Part shown: piece by piece, positions 42,709 to 50,862 of the stretch
Layout: each line of letters starts with the position of its first letter
Numbering within the stretch: position 1 is the stretch's first letter
From: DASTSN01 sp035760665
Lineage (GTDB): Bacteria > Bacteroidota > Bacteroidia > Chitinophagales > Chitinophagaceae
Direction: 5' to 3'
Length of the DNA stretch: 64,000 nt
Assembly (NCBI GenBank): GCA_035760665.1
Contig: DASTSN010000109.1
Coordinates: 68,783-132,782, forward strand
Notes under the pieces: model-generated
The model's database searches: none
What the model was told of the DNA's origin: nothing
Seen by the model: only the letters and a program-made list of their open reading frames with translations
Position numbers and translations under genes: made by a program

Positions 42709-43557
42709 TTACTTATTTATTACGTTGCTAATGCTGAACATCCTTGCATAATTTTCGGCATATTGTCTTGCCAGACTACCAGGCGTTGTGCAGGCAGCAT
42801 TGCTTTTTATTGGCAATTTATGGATGCCATTAAATAATAAATTTACATCTAGTTTTACAAAAATTGTAATTGTTTTTCCGGGGGTCATTTTTGCCAACCC
42901 TTGCGGAAATGAAAGTGTAATTCTACGAATGACTTTGTCAGTTCCCTTATAACCCCCAAGATGATATTCTATGCTTTTAGCCGGTAAAGAGGAAGCCGGC
43001 GACCGGCCTTCAATTTTTAGACTTACATAACCACTGTTCCATGTCCAGAACATACCATTTAACGGGTCAAGTGCTCCAGTTTGCGCACCACTGACATTGT
43101 GTAGGCTATCAACACCCAATAAGAATGATATAGCGTTGTAATTCCCTTCCAGACCTTCCAGCGATATTTTTTTGGATGCCGGATTATTTTCATCAATCAA
43201 AAAATAGCTGTTTTCAAAAGATTTTTTGCTGTGATTATTTGTATTCAAAAATTCAATGTTTGTGATATAGTACTTCAATCTTTGTATCTGGTATTTTTCT
43301 CCAAAGGGGTTGATATAAGTACTATCAGGGATGAAAGGTTTCTTCCCAACGAAATGTGTAAAATAAATATTTACCATAGAAATTCCGTTGGCCTTGTTTT
43401 GGGTAGGTGCAGCTTCAAATGATGTGAAAATGAGTAACAGGGAAACCGTCGAAATCAGTCCTGTTAACGTTCTGCAAATGGGAGCATGAGAGGCTGGTAA
43501 GCGAATTGACTTACCAGGGTGTTTTTTATTTTCTCGGGGGTTATGTTTAATCGTCAT
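42709..43557 (-). CDS. MbnP-family copper-binding-like protein
   Basis: A 282-residue exported protein (signal TLTGLISTVSLLLIFTSFEA). The mature part contains KYYITNIEF, then FLLGVDSLHNVSGAQTGALD, GMFWTWNSGYVSLKIEG (about residues 168-184) and IEYHLGGYKG. This is the pattern of MbnP-like proteins. In the described methanobactin-associated MbnP/MbnH pair a conserved Trp of MbnP is oxidised to kynurenine by the dihaem MbnH; Trp171 or Trp173 in FWTW would be the candidates here. No methanobactin genes are present. Its start overlaps the end of the arfB gene by 11 bp. Confidence 0.8.
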   Translation of the reverse strand: MTIKHNPRENKKHPGKSIRLPASHAPICRTLTGLISTVSLLLIFTSFEAAPTQNKANGISMVNIYFTHFVGKKPFIPDSTYINPFGEKYQIQRLKYYITNIEFLNTNNHSKKSFENSYFLIDENNPASKKISLEGLEGNYNAISFLLGVDSLHNVSGAQTGALDPLNGMFWTWNSGYVSLKIEGRSPASSLPAKSIEYHLGGYKGTDKVIRRITLSFPQGLAKMTPGKTITIFVKLDVNLLFNGIHKLPIKSNAACTTPGSLARQYAENYARMFSISNVINK

Positions 43558-43957
43558 TATACTTGAATTTTTTTCTTCCGGATTTTATTTCAGATTGTCT
43601 TTTCTTATGCTCCAGCCGTTTTTCCTTTTCCGCGCGGGAAGGTTTGGTGGCAATACGGGGCTTTTTCTTATGCAATGCTTTAAACACCAGTTCGTTGATG
43701 CGCTGGATAGCCTCCTCTTTGTTTTGCACCTGGCTTCGATGAGTTTGTGCCTTTAGCTGCAGGAAGCCATCCGCGTTAATGCGGCCGGAAAGTTTTTCTT
43801 TTACCTGCTGTTTTTGCACATCGGTTAGTAGCTGGGAGTTGTCAATATGGAAATAGCCTATCACCGCCGTTTCCACTTTATTAACGTGTTGTCCTCCTTT
43901 GCCACCGCTGCGGGTGGTTTGAAATTTTATTTCAGTAGAAAGGTCAGGCGTGTTCAC
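43547..43957 (-). CDS. arfB: Ribosome-rescue peptidyl-tRNA hydrolase ArfB
   Basis: A 136-residue release-factor-like protein. The start is GTG 43957, giving (M)NTPDLSTEIKFQTTRSGGKG, where homologues begin; longer frames would run through dtd. The catalytic GGQ is present in SGGKGGQHVNKVETAV. The C-terminus is a basic tail (KPSRAEKEKRLEHKKRQ and GRKKFKYNDD), which in the family inserts in the mRNA channel of stalled ribosomes. Divergent from dtd, with only 36 bp between the start codons. Confidence 0.93.
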   Translation of the reverse strand: MNTPDLSTEIKFQTTRSGGKGGQHVNKVETAVIGYFHIDNSQLLTDVQKQQVKEKLSGRINADGFLQLKAQTHRSQVQNKEEAIQRINELVFKALHKKKPRIATKPSRAEKEKRLEHKKRQSEIKSGRKKFKYNDD

Positions 43958-43964
43958 CGGTGAA

Positions 43965-43972
43965 TATATTTG
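43965..43972 (+). promoter_or_regulatory. Bacteroidota -7 promoter element of dtd
   Basis: TATATTTG matches TAnnTTTG exactly, 21 nt before the dtd ATG. It lies in the 36-bp divergent gap; the arfB start is just upstream. No clear -33 TTTG. Confidence 0.45.
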
Positions 43973-43993
43973 TAGAAAACAAAGGTACAACTT

Positions 43994-44446
43994 ATGCGTG
44001 CGGTTATTCAACGGGTGAAAAAGGCCAGTGTAACAATCAGCGGGGCCGTGGTTTCTAACATCAACACAGGTTTGCTGGTGCTGCTGGGTATTGAAGATGC
44101 CGATACCGCCGATGATATTGAATGGCTGAGCAGGAAAATTGTACAACTGCGCATATTTGATGACGAAAGCGGTGTCATGAATCTTTCTGTTGCAGACAAA
44201 GGAGGCGACATCCTACTGGTCAGCCAGTTTACACTCCATGCCTCTACGAAAAAGGGAAACCGGCCTTCCTACATCCGGGCCAGCAAACCTGAGGTAGCCA
44301 TTCCCCTATATGAACAAATGATTCTGCAGCTTTCCACGGACCTGGGAAAAGAGGTTTTTACCGGCCGGTTTGGTGCTGATATGCAAGTGGAGCTCCTCAA
44401 CGACGGGCCCGTTACAATTGTGATAGATACGAAAAATAAGGAGTAA
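43994..44446 (+). CDS. dtd: D-aminoacyl-tRNA deacylase
   Basis: Removes D-amino acids (and Gly) mischarged on tRNA. It is 150 residues. The opening MRAVIQRVKKASVTISG is the family's, the active-site segment is LLVSQFTLHASTKKGNRPSY, and the cross-subunit Gly-Pro motif is NDGPVTIVIDT. All the usual residues are intact. Confidence 0.97.
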   Translation: MRAVIQRVKKASVTISGAVVSNINTGLLVLLGIEDADTADDIEWLSRKIVQLRIFDDESGVMNLSVADKGGDILLVSQFTLHASTKKGNRPSYIRASKPEVAIPLYEQMILQLSTDLGKEVFTGRFGADMQVELLNDGPVTIVIDTKNKE

Positions 44447-44455
44447 ACCGCATTG

Positions 44456-44797
44456 CTACTGCACGCCGAATTTCTGAGTATACCGCTTACCGTCTTTCAT
44501 TTCCAGCAACATAAAAAAGTAATGTTCCCGGATAGTAACGTCAAAGCTGTAATAAGCGGCGTTTACATTGTTTTCCTCCACGAAGCGGTGACCGCTGGAC
44601 GTCCATACCATAATTTTAGCAATGTCCTGGTCGCTTTTTACAGTAATCCGCTTGCCGGCAGTAAGAATCTTAAAAGGTTTTGCGGCCGGTTTCCCGGTAA
44701 TCGATGTGTCGTGAATGGGGTTTGCCTCGGCGATGGTGAAGGTCAGCGTCACAAAAACTGCTGCGGCAGCCAGCGCTTTTAAAGATGTTTTAAGCAT
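44456..44797 (-). CDS. Exported hypothetical protein
   Basis: A 113-residue protein from ATG 44797: a signal peptide (LKALAAAAVFVTLTFTIAEA), then a short beta-rich domain (PFKILTAGKRITVKSDQD, IAKIMVWTSSGHRFVEEN, YYSFDVTIREHYFFMLLEMKDGKRYTQKF in parts), resembling the small C-terminal sorting-like or secreted beta-sandwich domains. Family not recognised. It is convergent with dtd. Confidence 0.6.
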   Translation of the reverse strand: MLKTSLKALAAAAVFVTLTFTIAEANPIHDTSITGKPAAKPFKILTAGKRITVKSDQDIAKIMVWTSSGHRFVEENNVNAAYYSFDVTIREHYFFMLLEMKDGKRYTQKFGVQ

Positions 44798-44922
44798 AGA
44801 ATAGCCATAATTGGGATTCATAAAATTGGTTTTCTCGTCTTCAAAGGGCAGGCGGTACGGAGCGGGAGGTGTAGAACGGCAATAATCGTGCTATATTGCA
44901 AAAAAACTGTAAAAATATTTTT

Positions 44923-45279
44923 ATGACGCTAGAAAATGCGCAAATACAGGTAGATCACTGGATCAAAACAGTAGGGGTACGCTACTTTAGTGAGCTAACG
45001 AATATGGCGATCCTGACCGAAGAAGTGGGAGAACTGGCAAGGCATATAGCCCGCACGTATGGCGATCAATCCTATAAACCAGGCGAAAAAGCCGGGCCAG
45101 ATCAATTGGCCGATGAAATGGCTGACGTGCTTTGGGTGCTGATTTGCCTGGCTAATCAAACCGGTGTAAACCTTACAGATGCCCTGCAAAGAAATTTTGC
45201 AAAAAAAACCAGCCGGGATCAGCACCGCCATCAAAAAAATGAAAAACTGCAACCACCGGGCAAGCCATCGGCAGAATGA
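44923..45279 (+). CDS. MazG-like nucleotide pyrophosphohydrolase
   Basis: A 118-residue protein from ATG 44923 (an in-frame TTG at 44896 is rejected). The metal-binding EExxE motif is EEVGELARHI (Glu33, Glu34, Glu37), with the second acidic pair in DEMADVLWVL (Glu65, Asp68). This is the MazG/iMazG fold, which hydrolyses nucleoside triphosphates to monophosphate and pyrophosphate. The C-terminus is a short His-containing tail. Confidence 0.9.
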   Translation: MTLENAQIQVDHWIKTVGVRYFSELTNMAILTEEVGELARHIARTYGDQSYKPGEKAGPDQLADEMADVLWVLICLANQTGVNLTDALQRNFAKKTSRDQHRHQKNEKLQPPGKPSAE

Positions 45280-45380
45280 CGCCGCGATCATCGGCAGTTT
45301 TTTTAGCAGAAACGCTATAGCATTTTTTTGTTGCCTTCCATCTGTTTATGCATTGAACAAAAAAAATCCCTGTTCTGACT

Positions 45381-45388
45381 TATTTTTG
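45381..45388 (+). promoter_or_regulatory. Bacteroidota -7 promoter element of glyQS
   Basis: TATTTTTG matches TAnnTTTG. The last G is 7 nt before the ATG at 45395. The context TATTTTTGCCG resembles that of nadC (2268-2278) almost exactly. Likely leaderless or nearly so. No -33 TTTG at the consensus spacing. Confidence 0.5.
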
Positions 45389-45394
45389 CCGCCT

Positions 45395-46864
45395 ATGGCA
45401 AATGACAGCAACAGATTTCAGGCAATTATCTCCCATTGTAAAGAGTATGGTTTTATTTTCCCCAGCAGTGAAATATACGACGGGCTGCAGGCCGTTTATG
45501 ATTATGGCCAGTGGGGCAGTGAGTTAAAGAAAAACATTAAAGATTACTGGTGGAAAAGCATGACGCAGCTGCATGAAAATATCGTGGGTATTGATGCAGC
45601 AATTTTTATGCATCCTACCACCTGGAAAGCATCGGGCCACGTAGACAACTTCAACGACCCGATGATTGACAATAAAGACAGCAAAAAAAGATACCGGGTG
45701 GACCACCTGATCGAGGGGCAGGCGGAAACGCTGGCAGCTGATGGAAAAAAACAGGAGGCAGAAAAACTGCTAGCTGCTATGGATGCTCTGCTCGCAAAAG
45801 ATGATTTTACCGGGCTAAAAAAACTGATCGAAGACAATAATATAAAGTGTGCCATTAGCGGCACAGCCAACTGGACGGATGTTCGCCAGTTTAATCTCAT
45901 GTTTTCTACAGAATTTGGATCCACCGTTGCGGCAGATGATGAAGATAATAAAGTGTACCTGCGACCGGAAACAGCGCAGGGCATATTTGTTAACTTCTTA
46001 AATGTGCAAAAAACCGGCCGCATGAAGATTCCCTTCGGCATTGCCCAGATTGGGAAAGCGTTTCGCAATGAGATTGTTGCCCGCCAGTTTATTTTCCGCA
46101 TGCGGGAGTTTGAGCAAATGGAAATGCAGTTTTTTATCCGGCCTGGTTCTCAAAAAGAATGGTATGAATTCTGGAAGCAGGAACGGCTGAAATGGCACCT
46201 GGGCCTGGGTATTCCAGCAGATAAGTACCGGTTTCACGATCATATTAAACTGGCACATTATGCCGATGCTGCCTGTGATATTGAATTCGAATTCCCCATT
46301 GGGTTTAAAGAGTTGGAAGGTATTCATTCCCGCACCGATTTTGACTTGCGCAATCACCAGGAGTTCAGCAAAAAGAAAATGCAGTATTTTGATAATGATG
46401 TAGATCCTGCCACCGGCAAGCCTTACGGAAATTATATTCCCTATGTGATTGAAACCTCCATTGGTCTGGATCGTATGTTCCTGGCCGTGATTAGTTATGC
46501 CTATACGGAAGAAGATCTTAGTACGGCTGAAAAACAAGACAGCCGTGTTGTATTAAAATTCCCCCCCAAACTGGCGCCCCTGAAACTGGCAATATTACCA
46601 CTGGTGAAAAAAGACGGGTTGCCCGAAATCGCCCGTGAACTGATGGATCAGTGCAAGCCACATTTTCGCTGTTTTTACGAAGAAAAAGACACGATCGGCA
46701 AGCGCTATCGTCGTATGGATGCCATCGGCACCCCTTTTTGTGCCACTATCGATCACCAAACCAAAGAAGATCAAACTGTCACCATCCGCTACCGCGATTC
46801 CATGCAGCAGGAGCGGGTACCGCTTGACAAAGTAAAAGATATCGTGCTCGGCGCTATCGGGTAA
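45395..46864 (+). CDS. glyQS: Glycine-tRNA ligase (dimeric, class II)
   Basis: A 489-residue glycyl-tRNA synthetase of the single-chain alpha2 type, not the alpha2beta2 GlyQ/GlyS pair. The start MANDSNRFQAIISHCKEYGF is taken at ATG 45395; frames further upstream overlap the MazG-like gene. Class II motifs: GIFVNFLNVQ (motif 1 area), then IGKAFRNEIVARQFIFRMREFEQMEMQFF in parts for motif 2, and YVIETSIGLDRMFLAVI for motif 3. The C-terminal anticodon-binding domain starts KLAPLKLAILPLVKKD. A terminator follows at 47031. Confidence 0.96.
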   Translation: MANDSNRFQAIISHCKEYGFIFPSSEIYDGLQAVYDYGQWGSELKKNIKDYWWKSMTQLHENIVGIDAAIFMHPTTWKASGHVDNFNDPMIDNKDSKKRYRVDHLIEGQAETLAADGKKQEAEKLLAAMDALLAKDDFTGLKKLIEDNNIKCAISGTANWTDVRQFNLMFSTEFGSTVAADDEDNKVYLRPETAQGIFVNFLNVQKTGRMKIPFGIAQIGKAFRNEIVARQFIFRMREFEQMEMQFFIRPGSQKEWYEFWKQERLKWHLGLGIPADKYRFHDHIKLAHYADAACDIEFEFPIGFKELEGIHSRTDFDLRNHQEFSKKKMQYFDNDVDPATGKPYGNYIPYVIETSIGLDRMFLAVISYAYTEEDLSTAEKQDSRVVLKFPPKLAPLKLAILPLVKKDGLPEIARELMDQCKPHFRCFYEEKDTIGKRYRRMDAIGTPFCATIDHQTKEDQTVTIRYRDSMQQERVPLDKVKDIVLGAIG

Positions 46865-47030
46865 AAAGGCAGGGCTTCTGTGTCTTTTCTTTTCAGTTAT
46901 ACAGGCCGGTGATTACAGGCATGCAACTTTTTGAGCTTGCAATTTGTCTTTCAAGTACAGAAACACGGAATCAAGATCCTGCCCTGCTTACACTTTAAAA
47001 GAAAGTGATTACCCTTATGAAAAAAAACAG

Positions 47031-47056
47031 AATCCCGCTGATCCGGCGGGATTTTT
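47031..47056 (+). terminator. Intrinsic terminator after glyQS
   Basis: 8-bp stem: aatcccgc (47031-47038) and gcgggatt (47046-47053), 7-nt loop, T-run to 47056. It lies 167 bp after the glyQS stop and just before the promoter of the response-regulator gene. Its position excludes start codons of the regulator upstream of about 47056. Confidence 0.75.
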
Positions 47057-47111
47057 CATTTTCCGGGCATCTCCTTTGTAGCCTCATGAACATTTGGATA
47101 ATACGATTAAG

Positions 47112-47119
47112 TAGCTTTG
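47112..47119 (+). promoter_or_regulatory. Bacteroidota -7 promoter element of response regulator gene
   Basis: TAGCTTTG matches TAnnTTTG. A TTTG lies at 47093-47096, 15 nt upstream of it, shorter than the consensus 19-21. The start codon is 17 nt after the box. Confidence 0.45.
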
Positions 47120-47136
47120 GTAGAATATTTACGCTT

Positions 47137-48480
47137 ATGGAGAATGGAAAAGTGCTGATTATTGACGACGAAAATCAGCTGCGCGGGCTGATGACAAGAA
47201 TCATTAACCTGGAGGGCTACCAGGTGCTGCAGGCTGCAGATCTGGCGATGGCGGAAAAAATGTTGAAAGAAGAACAGCCTGATGTGATGCTCTGCGATGT
47301 AAAGCTCCCGGATGGCAGCGGTGTGGAATTTGTACGGAAAATTAAACCACAGTACCCCTGCACAGAAGTGATATTACTTACTGCTTTCGGCAATGTTCAT
47401 GCCGGTGTACAGGCAATGAAGAACGGCGCTTTTGATTACCTGGTAAAAGGTGATGACAATGATAAAGTCATTCCCCTGCTTGCAAAAGCCATGGAAAGTG
47501 TCCGTCTTCAGAAACGGGTACGCCGCCTGGAGGAGCAGGTTGTAAAAAAATATGATTTTCAAAATGTCATTGGACAATCACAGGTCCTGCACGAAGCAAT
47601 CACCCTGGCAAAAAAAGTAGCTCCGACTAATACAACAGTTCTTTTGTTAGGCGAAACAGGTACAGGAAAGGAGGTTTTTGCGCAAGCGATTCATTATGCC
47701 AGCAAGCGATCAGGGCATGCGTTTCTGCCGCTCAACTGTAGCGCCTTTTCAAAGGATTTACTCGAAAGTGAATTATTTGGTCACCGGGCAGGTGCGTTTA
47801 CCGGTGCAACCAAGGATAAAAAAGGCCTGATTGAAGAAGCAAATCAAGGAACACTTTTCCTTGATGAAATCGGCGAAATGGATATGGACCTTCAGGCGAA
47901 AGTGTTAAGAGTACTTGAAAACAACGAGTTTATTAAAGTAGGGGATGTGAAACCTATTAAGGTAAATGTCAGAATTATTGCTGCTACCAACAAAGACCTG
48001 AAGCAGCTTGCCCAGGAAAATAAATTCCGAGAAGATCTTTATTACCGCCTGGCTGTATTTGCCATACACCTTCCCCCGTTGCGGGAACGAAAAGAGGATA
48101 TTGAACTGCTGGCTAATTATTTTCTAAAAATAGCAGCCGGCAAAATTAATCCGAAGGTTACCGCTCTTTCGCCGTCTTTTTTGGACCGTTTGCATCAGCA
48201 CGACTGGAAAGGCAATATCCGTGAACTGAAAAATATCATAGAACGGGCAGTAATCCTGGCTGAAGGAACCTCGCTGACCCCCGATCAGCTGCCTTTTGAT
48301 CTGCCGGAGCAGTCGGCAGAAAAGGTTACTTCACTAAAACTTTCAGACATTGAAAAAAGCCATATCCGCAAAGTCATGCAGTATACAAATCAAAATAAGA
48401 CAAGAGCTGCTGAACTGTTAGGTATTGGCCTGACTACACTCTACCGCAAGCTCGAAGAATACAATCTTCACACTAATTAG
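47137..48480 (+). CDS. NtrC-type sigma-54-dependent response regulator
   Basis: A 447-residue protein from ATG 47137; longer frames include the glyQS terminator. It has a receiver domain (IIDDENQLRGLM; phosphoacceptor Asp54 in MLCDVKLPDG; LLTAFG) at residues 1-120. An AAA+ domain follows with Walker A GETGTGKE (residues 172-179), the GAFTGA loop that contacts sigma-54 (219-224) and LFLDEIGEMDMDLQAKVLRVLE. The C-terminal Fis-type helix-turn-helix is NKTRAAELLGIGLTTLYRKLEEY. It should activate sigma-54 promoters when phosphorylated. No kinase gene is adjacent upstream; the nearest is at 55791-57482, at the far end of the kdp genes on the same strand. Confidence 0.93.
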   Translation: MENGKVLIIDDENQLRGLMTRIINLEGYQVLQAADLAMAEKMLKEEQPDVMLCDVKLPDGSGVEFVRKIKPQYPCTEVILLTAFGNVHAGVQAMKNGAFDYLVKGDDNDKVIPLLAKAMESVRLQKRVRRLEEQVVKKYDFQNVIGQSQVLHEAITLAKKVAPTNTTVLLLGETGTGKEVFAQAIHYASKRSGHAFLPLNCSAFSKDLLESELFGHRAGAFTGATKDKKGLIEEANQGTLFLDEIGEMDMDLQAKVLRVLENNEFIKVGDVKPIKVNVRIIAATNKDLKQLAQENKFREDLYYRLAVFAIHLPPLRERKEDIELLANYFLKIAAGKINPKVTALSPSFLDRLHQHDWKGNIRELKNIIERAVILAEGTSLTPDQLPFDLPEQSAEKVTSLKLSDIEKSHIRKVMQYTNQNKTRAAELLGIGLTTLYRKLEEYNLHTN

Positions 48481-48499
48481 GTTATCATTTTGAAAAAGG

Positions 48500-48525
48500 A
48501 CCCTTCCGTTTTGGAAGGGTTTTTT
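48500..48525 (+). terminator. Intrinsic terminator after the response regulator
   Basis: 8-bp stem: acccttcc (48500-48507) and ggaagggt (48513-48520), 5-nt loop, then five further T. It separates the regulator from the kdp genes, so the kdp operon should have its own promoter downstream. Confidence 0.85.
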
Positions 48526-48753
48526 GTTGCTGGCACAGAACGAAATTTTTAACGGGGAATTGCAAATCGCTGATATACAAATCTTTCAGCTCCGCATCCA
48601 TTCTTTTTGCTTTCCAGGCATGTGCTTTGGAAATAGATAGCAAGACGAAATAATCATAACCAGGTAAAATCGGAGGAACCAGGCAGCTGGTTGCGGCAGA
48701 TGTGCCTGTGATTCATTTGGTTAGGTTTATTATTTCACTTTAAAAAAATTAGT
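48526..48753 (+). other. Leader region of the kdp operon, with paired hairpins
   Basis: 228 bp between the terminator and the first tiny kdp gene. It contains a perfect hairpin AACCAG-GCAG-CTGGTT (48677-48692), followed by GGCA-GATG-TGCC (48695-48706). TGGCAC at 48531-48536 resembles the -24 half of a sigma-54 promoter but lacks a matching -12. GGCAgctggTTGC at 48682-48694 has both halves one nt too close. The GGAGGAACCA at 48672-48681 bears a slight likeness to part of the c-di-AMP (ydaO) riboswitch; not claimed. The kdp promoter is probably here. Confidence 0.4.
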
Positions 48754-48864
48754 ATGGCCGGGGATGAAGCACCAGGAAAAAAAGAATTTATGATCGTAGT
48801 GATTGCAGTAATCATTTTACTCATTCTTTCTGCGGTGGCTCATTTTGAATTTAAGATATTATAA
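48754..48864 (+). CDS. 36-residue single-span membrane peptide upstream of kdp
   Basis: Small gene: MAGDEAPGKKEF, a membrane segment (MIVVIAVIILLILSAVAHF) and a short tail FKIL, stop at 48864. An intact start codon with an A-rich upstream stretch and an ordinary hydrophobic profile support translation, but nothing else does. It resembles no family I know. It may be an accessory peptide of the Kdp ATPase. Confidence 0.5.
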   Translation: MAGDEAPGKKEFMIVVIAVIILLILSAVAHFEFKIL

Positions 48865-48946
48865 TGATCGTTTGAACAGTGAATACGTTGATCGCTTAAT
48901 TACTGAAAATACAATTGAATTCATTAAATAAAAACTAATATCAACC

Positions 48947-49027
48947 ATGACGATTCTATTATTTCTTACAGGATTTATTTGCTTCTGGCTTTTCTTCAAA
49001 TTCATTGACTGGTTCGAAAAAATCTAA
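48947..49027 (+). CDS. 26-residue membrane peptide upstream of kdpF
   Basis: Begins MTILLFLTGFICFWLFFKF and ends IDWFEKI, so one membrane helix with a short charged end. It lies 3 bp before kdpF and on the same strand, which supports cotranscription. It resembles KdpF in length and position but lacks the terminal RPExF motif. Confidence 0.5.
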   Translation: MTILLFLTGFICFWLFFKFIDWFEKI

Positions 49028-49030
49028 ACT

Positions 49031-49108
49031 ATGACGCTACTATTCATTATCGCAATCCTGGTCTTCATTTACTTATGTTATGTATTGGTAAGACCTGAAA
49101 AATTTTAA
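49031..49108 (+). CDS. kdpF: KdpF subunit of the potassium-transporting ATPase
   Basis: A 25-residue peptide, MTLLFIIAILVFIYLCYVLV then RPEKF: one membrane helix followed by the RPExF ending typical of KdpF. It lies 20 bp before kdpA. KdpF stabilises the KdpABC complex in lipid membranes. Too short for most gene finders, which explains why it is often missed. Confidence 0.85.
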   Translation: MTLLFIIAILVFIYLCYVLVRPEKF

Positions 49109-49128
49109 AACGCAAACTATAGGCAATC

Positions 49129-50829
49129 ATGACAACAGAAATTTTAGGAGTTATCCTGATGTATGCCCTCACTCTTGTCCTGGCAATTCCATTAGGGAAA
49201 TACATTGGTAAAGTGTATGAAGGGGAAAAAACCTGGCCCGACAAAATCTTAAATCCACTCGACAAAATCTTTTTCAAATTAGGCGGAATCAATCCTGCCA
49301 AAGAAATGAACTGGAAGCAACACATGGTAGCGTTGCTTACCATTAATTTAGTTTGGTTCATTCTGTCTATGTTTATTTTAATGAACATGGGTTGGCTGCC
49401 ATTGAATCCTGACGGTAATCCTTCCATGTCTCCGGATCTTGCTTTCAACACAACAGTAAGTTTTGTCAGCAATACGAATCTTCAACACTACTCCGGCGAA
49501 ACCGGTGTTTCTTACTTGGGACAATTAACACTGATGTTGTTTCAATTTGTGAGTGCAGGAACAGGTATGGCTGCATGTGCCGTTGTATTTATGGCAATGA
49601 AAGAAAGAACAACAGAAAATCTTGGAAATTTTTTCAACTACTTCATTAAATCCTGTACAAGAGTTTTATTGCCGCTTGCTATTGTAGTCGCGTTGATACT
49701 TGTCTTCAACGGTACTCCAATGAATTTTGAAGGCAAGGCTCAATATATTTCCATGCAGGGCGATACAGTGAATGTAAGCCGTGGTCCTGCAGCGGCCATG
49801 ATTGCCATTAAACAATTGGGAACTAACGGCGGCGGTTATTATGGCCCCAATTCTGCACACCCATTAGAAAATCCAAATTACTTAACCAATATTGTCGAAG
49901 ATGTGTCCATAATACTTATTCCAATAGCTATGGTATTTGCATTAGGATATATCATCAAAAGAAGACGTTTTGCCTGGATGGTATTTGGTGTAATGACGGT
50001 TGGATTTTTATTGTTGCTTGCAAATTCCGTTTACCAGGAAATGCATGGCAACCCGATGATTGCAAAAATGGGAATTGCACAGCCACTGGGAAGCATGGAA
50101 GGGAAAGAAGTTCGCTTTGGCCCTGCCGCATCGGCATATTGGGAAGTAACAACAACAGTCACATCAAATGGTTCAGTAAACTCTATGCACGACAGTTTCA
50201 CTCCACTTGGAGGAATGAGTGCCTTGCTTGGAATGATGGTCAATTCATTTTATGGAGGTGTGGGCGTTGGATATTTGAACTTCTACATCTTCATCATCAT
50301 CGCAGTTTTCATAAGTGGATTGATGGTTGGACGAACGCCTGAATTTTTAGGAAAGAAGATCGAAGCAAAAGAAATGAAGATTGCTTCCATCATCGCTTTG
50401 CTTCATCCACTTTTGATTCTTGCAGGAACAGCTTTAGCATCTTATCTGTATGCACACAATCCTACAGCATATTCAGGCTGGTTAAATAATCCCGGCAATC
50501 ACGGGTTCAGTGAGATGTTGTATGAGTTCACGTCCTCATCTGCCAACAATGGAAGTGGGTTTGAAGGATTGGGTGACAACACACCGTTTTGGAATATTGC
50601 CTGCGGTACAGTGATGTTATTAGCGAGGTTCTTACCGATTATAGGTCCTGTTGCAATTGCAGGGATTCTTGCCAAGAAAAAATATATTCCCGATAGTGCA
50701 GGTACATTAAAAACTGATACAGTAACCTTCGGTGTTATGGTCTTTGCCGTCATCTTCATCGTAGCTGCATTATCATTCTTCCCTGCATTAACCCTCGGAC
50801 CAATTGCCGAATATGTAGGAATCAAATAA
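49129..50829 (+). CDS. kdpA: Potassium-transporting ATPase, KdpA subunit
   Basis: A 566-residue channel-like subunit related to the Trk/Ktr/HKT superfamily; it selects and translocates K+. Family segments are LVLAIPLGKYIGKVYEGEKTW, then NTTVSFVSNTNLQHYSGE (first pore region) and SAGTGMAACAVVFMA, and the second pore ...GTNGGGYYGPNSAHPLENP. Ends ALTLGPIAEYVGIK-like (FPALTLGPIAEY). Length close to the E. coli protein (557). No frameshift. Confidence 0.97.
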   Translation: MTTEILGVILMYALTLVLAIPLGKYIGKVYEGEKTWPDKILNPLDKIFFKLGGINPAKEMNWKQHMVALLTINLVWFILSMFILMNMGWLPLNPDGNPSMSPDLAFNTTVSFVSNTNLQHYSGETGVSYLGQLTLMLFQFVSAGTGMAACAVVFMAMKERTTENLGNFFNYFIKSCTRVLLPLAIVVALILVFNGTPMNFEGKAQYISMQGDTVNVSRGPAAAMIAIKQLGTNGGGYYGPNSAHPLENPNYLTNIVEDVSIILIPIAMVFALGYIIKRRRFAWMVFGVMTVGFLLLLANSVYQEMHGNPMIAKMGIAQPLGSMEGKEVRFGPAASAYWEVTTTVTSNGSVNSMHDSFTPLGGMSALLGMMVNSFYGGVGVGYLNFYIFIIIAVFISGLMVGRTPEFLGKKIEAKEMKIASIIALLHPLLILAGTALASYLYAHNPTAYSGWLNNPGNHGFSEMLYEFTSSSANNGSGFEGLGDNTPFWNIACGTVMLLARFLPIIGPVAIAGILAKKKYIPDSAGTLKTDTVTFGVMVFAVIFIVAALSFFPALTLGPIAEYVGIK

Positions 50830-50862
50830 TGAATCATCAATAATTAGTAAATGAATTAAGAT

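Noticed and set aside
43958..44146. Longer arfB with an N-terminal extension to 44146
   Set aside because: It would run antisense through the start of dtd. Homologues begin near NTPDLS, which is reached from GTG 43957.
45179..45394. Longer glyQS starting at 45179
   Set aside because: The frame overlaps the MazG-like gene by 101 bp and the encoded extension is low-complexity and Cys-rich. The family start is MANDSNRF at 45395, directly after a -7 box.
47005..47136. N-terminal extension of the NtrC-type regulator
   Set aside because: The frame stays open to 47005, but the stretch contains the glyQS terminator hairpin (47031-47056) and a -7 promoter element (47112-47119). The receiver domain starts at ATG 47137.
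48531..48545. TGGCAC as a sigma-54 -24 box for kdp
   Set aside because: The matching -12 (TTGC, GC 12 nt from GG) is missing: the sequence there reads GAAA. It was kept only as a note in the leader entry.
48481..48753. A c-di-AMP riboswitch before kdp
   Set aside because: GGAGGAACCA has partial likeness only; the other conserved blocks of that class are not recognisable by eye. Left as a suggestion for a covariance-model search.
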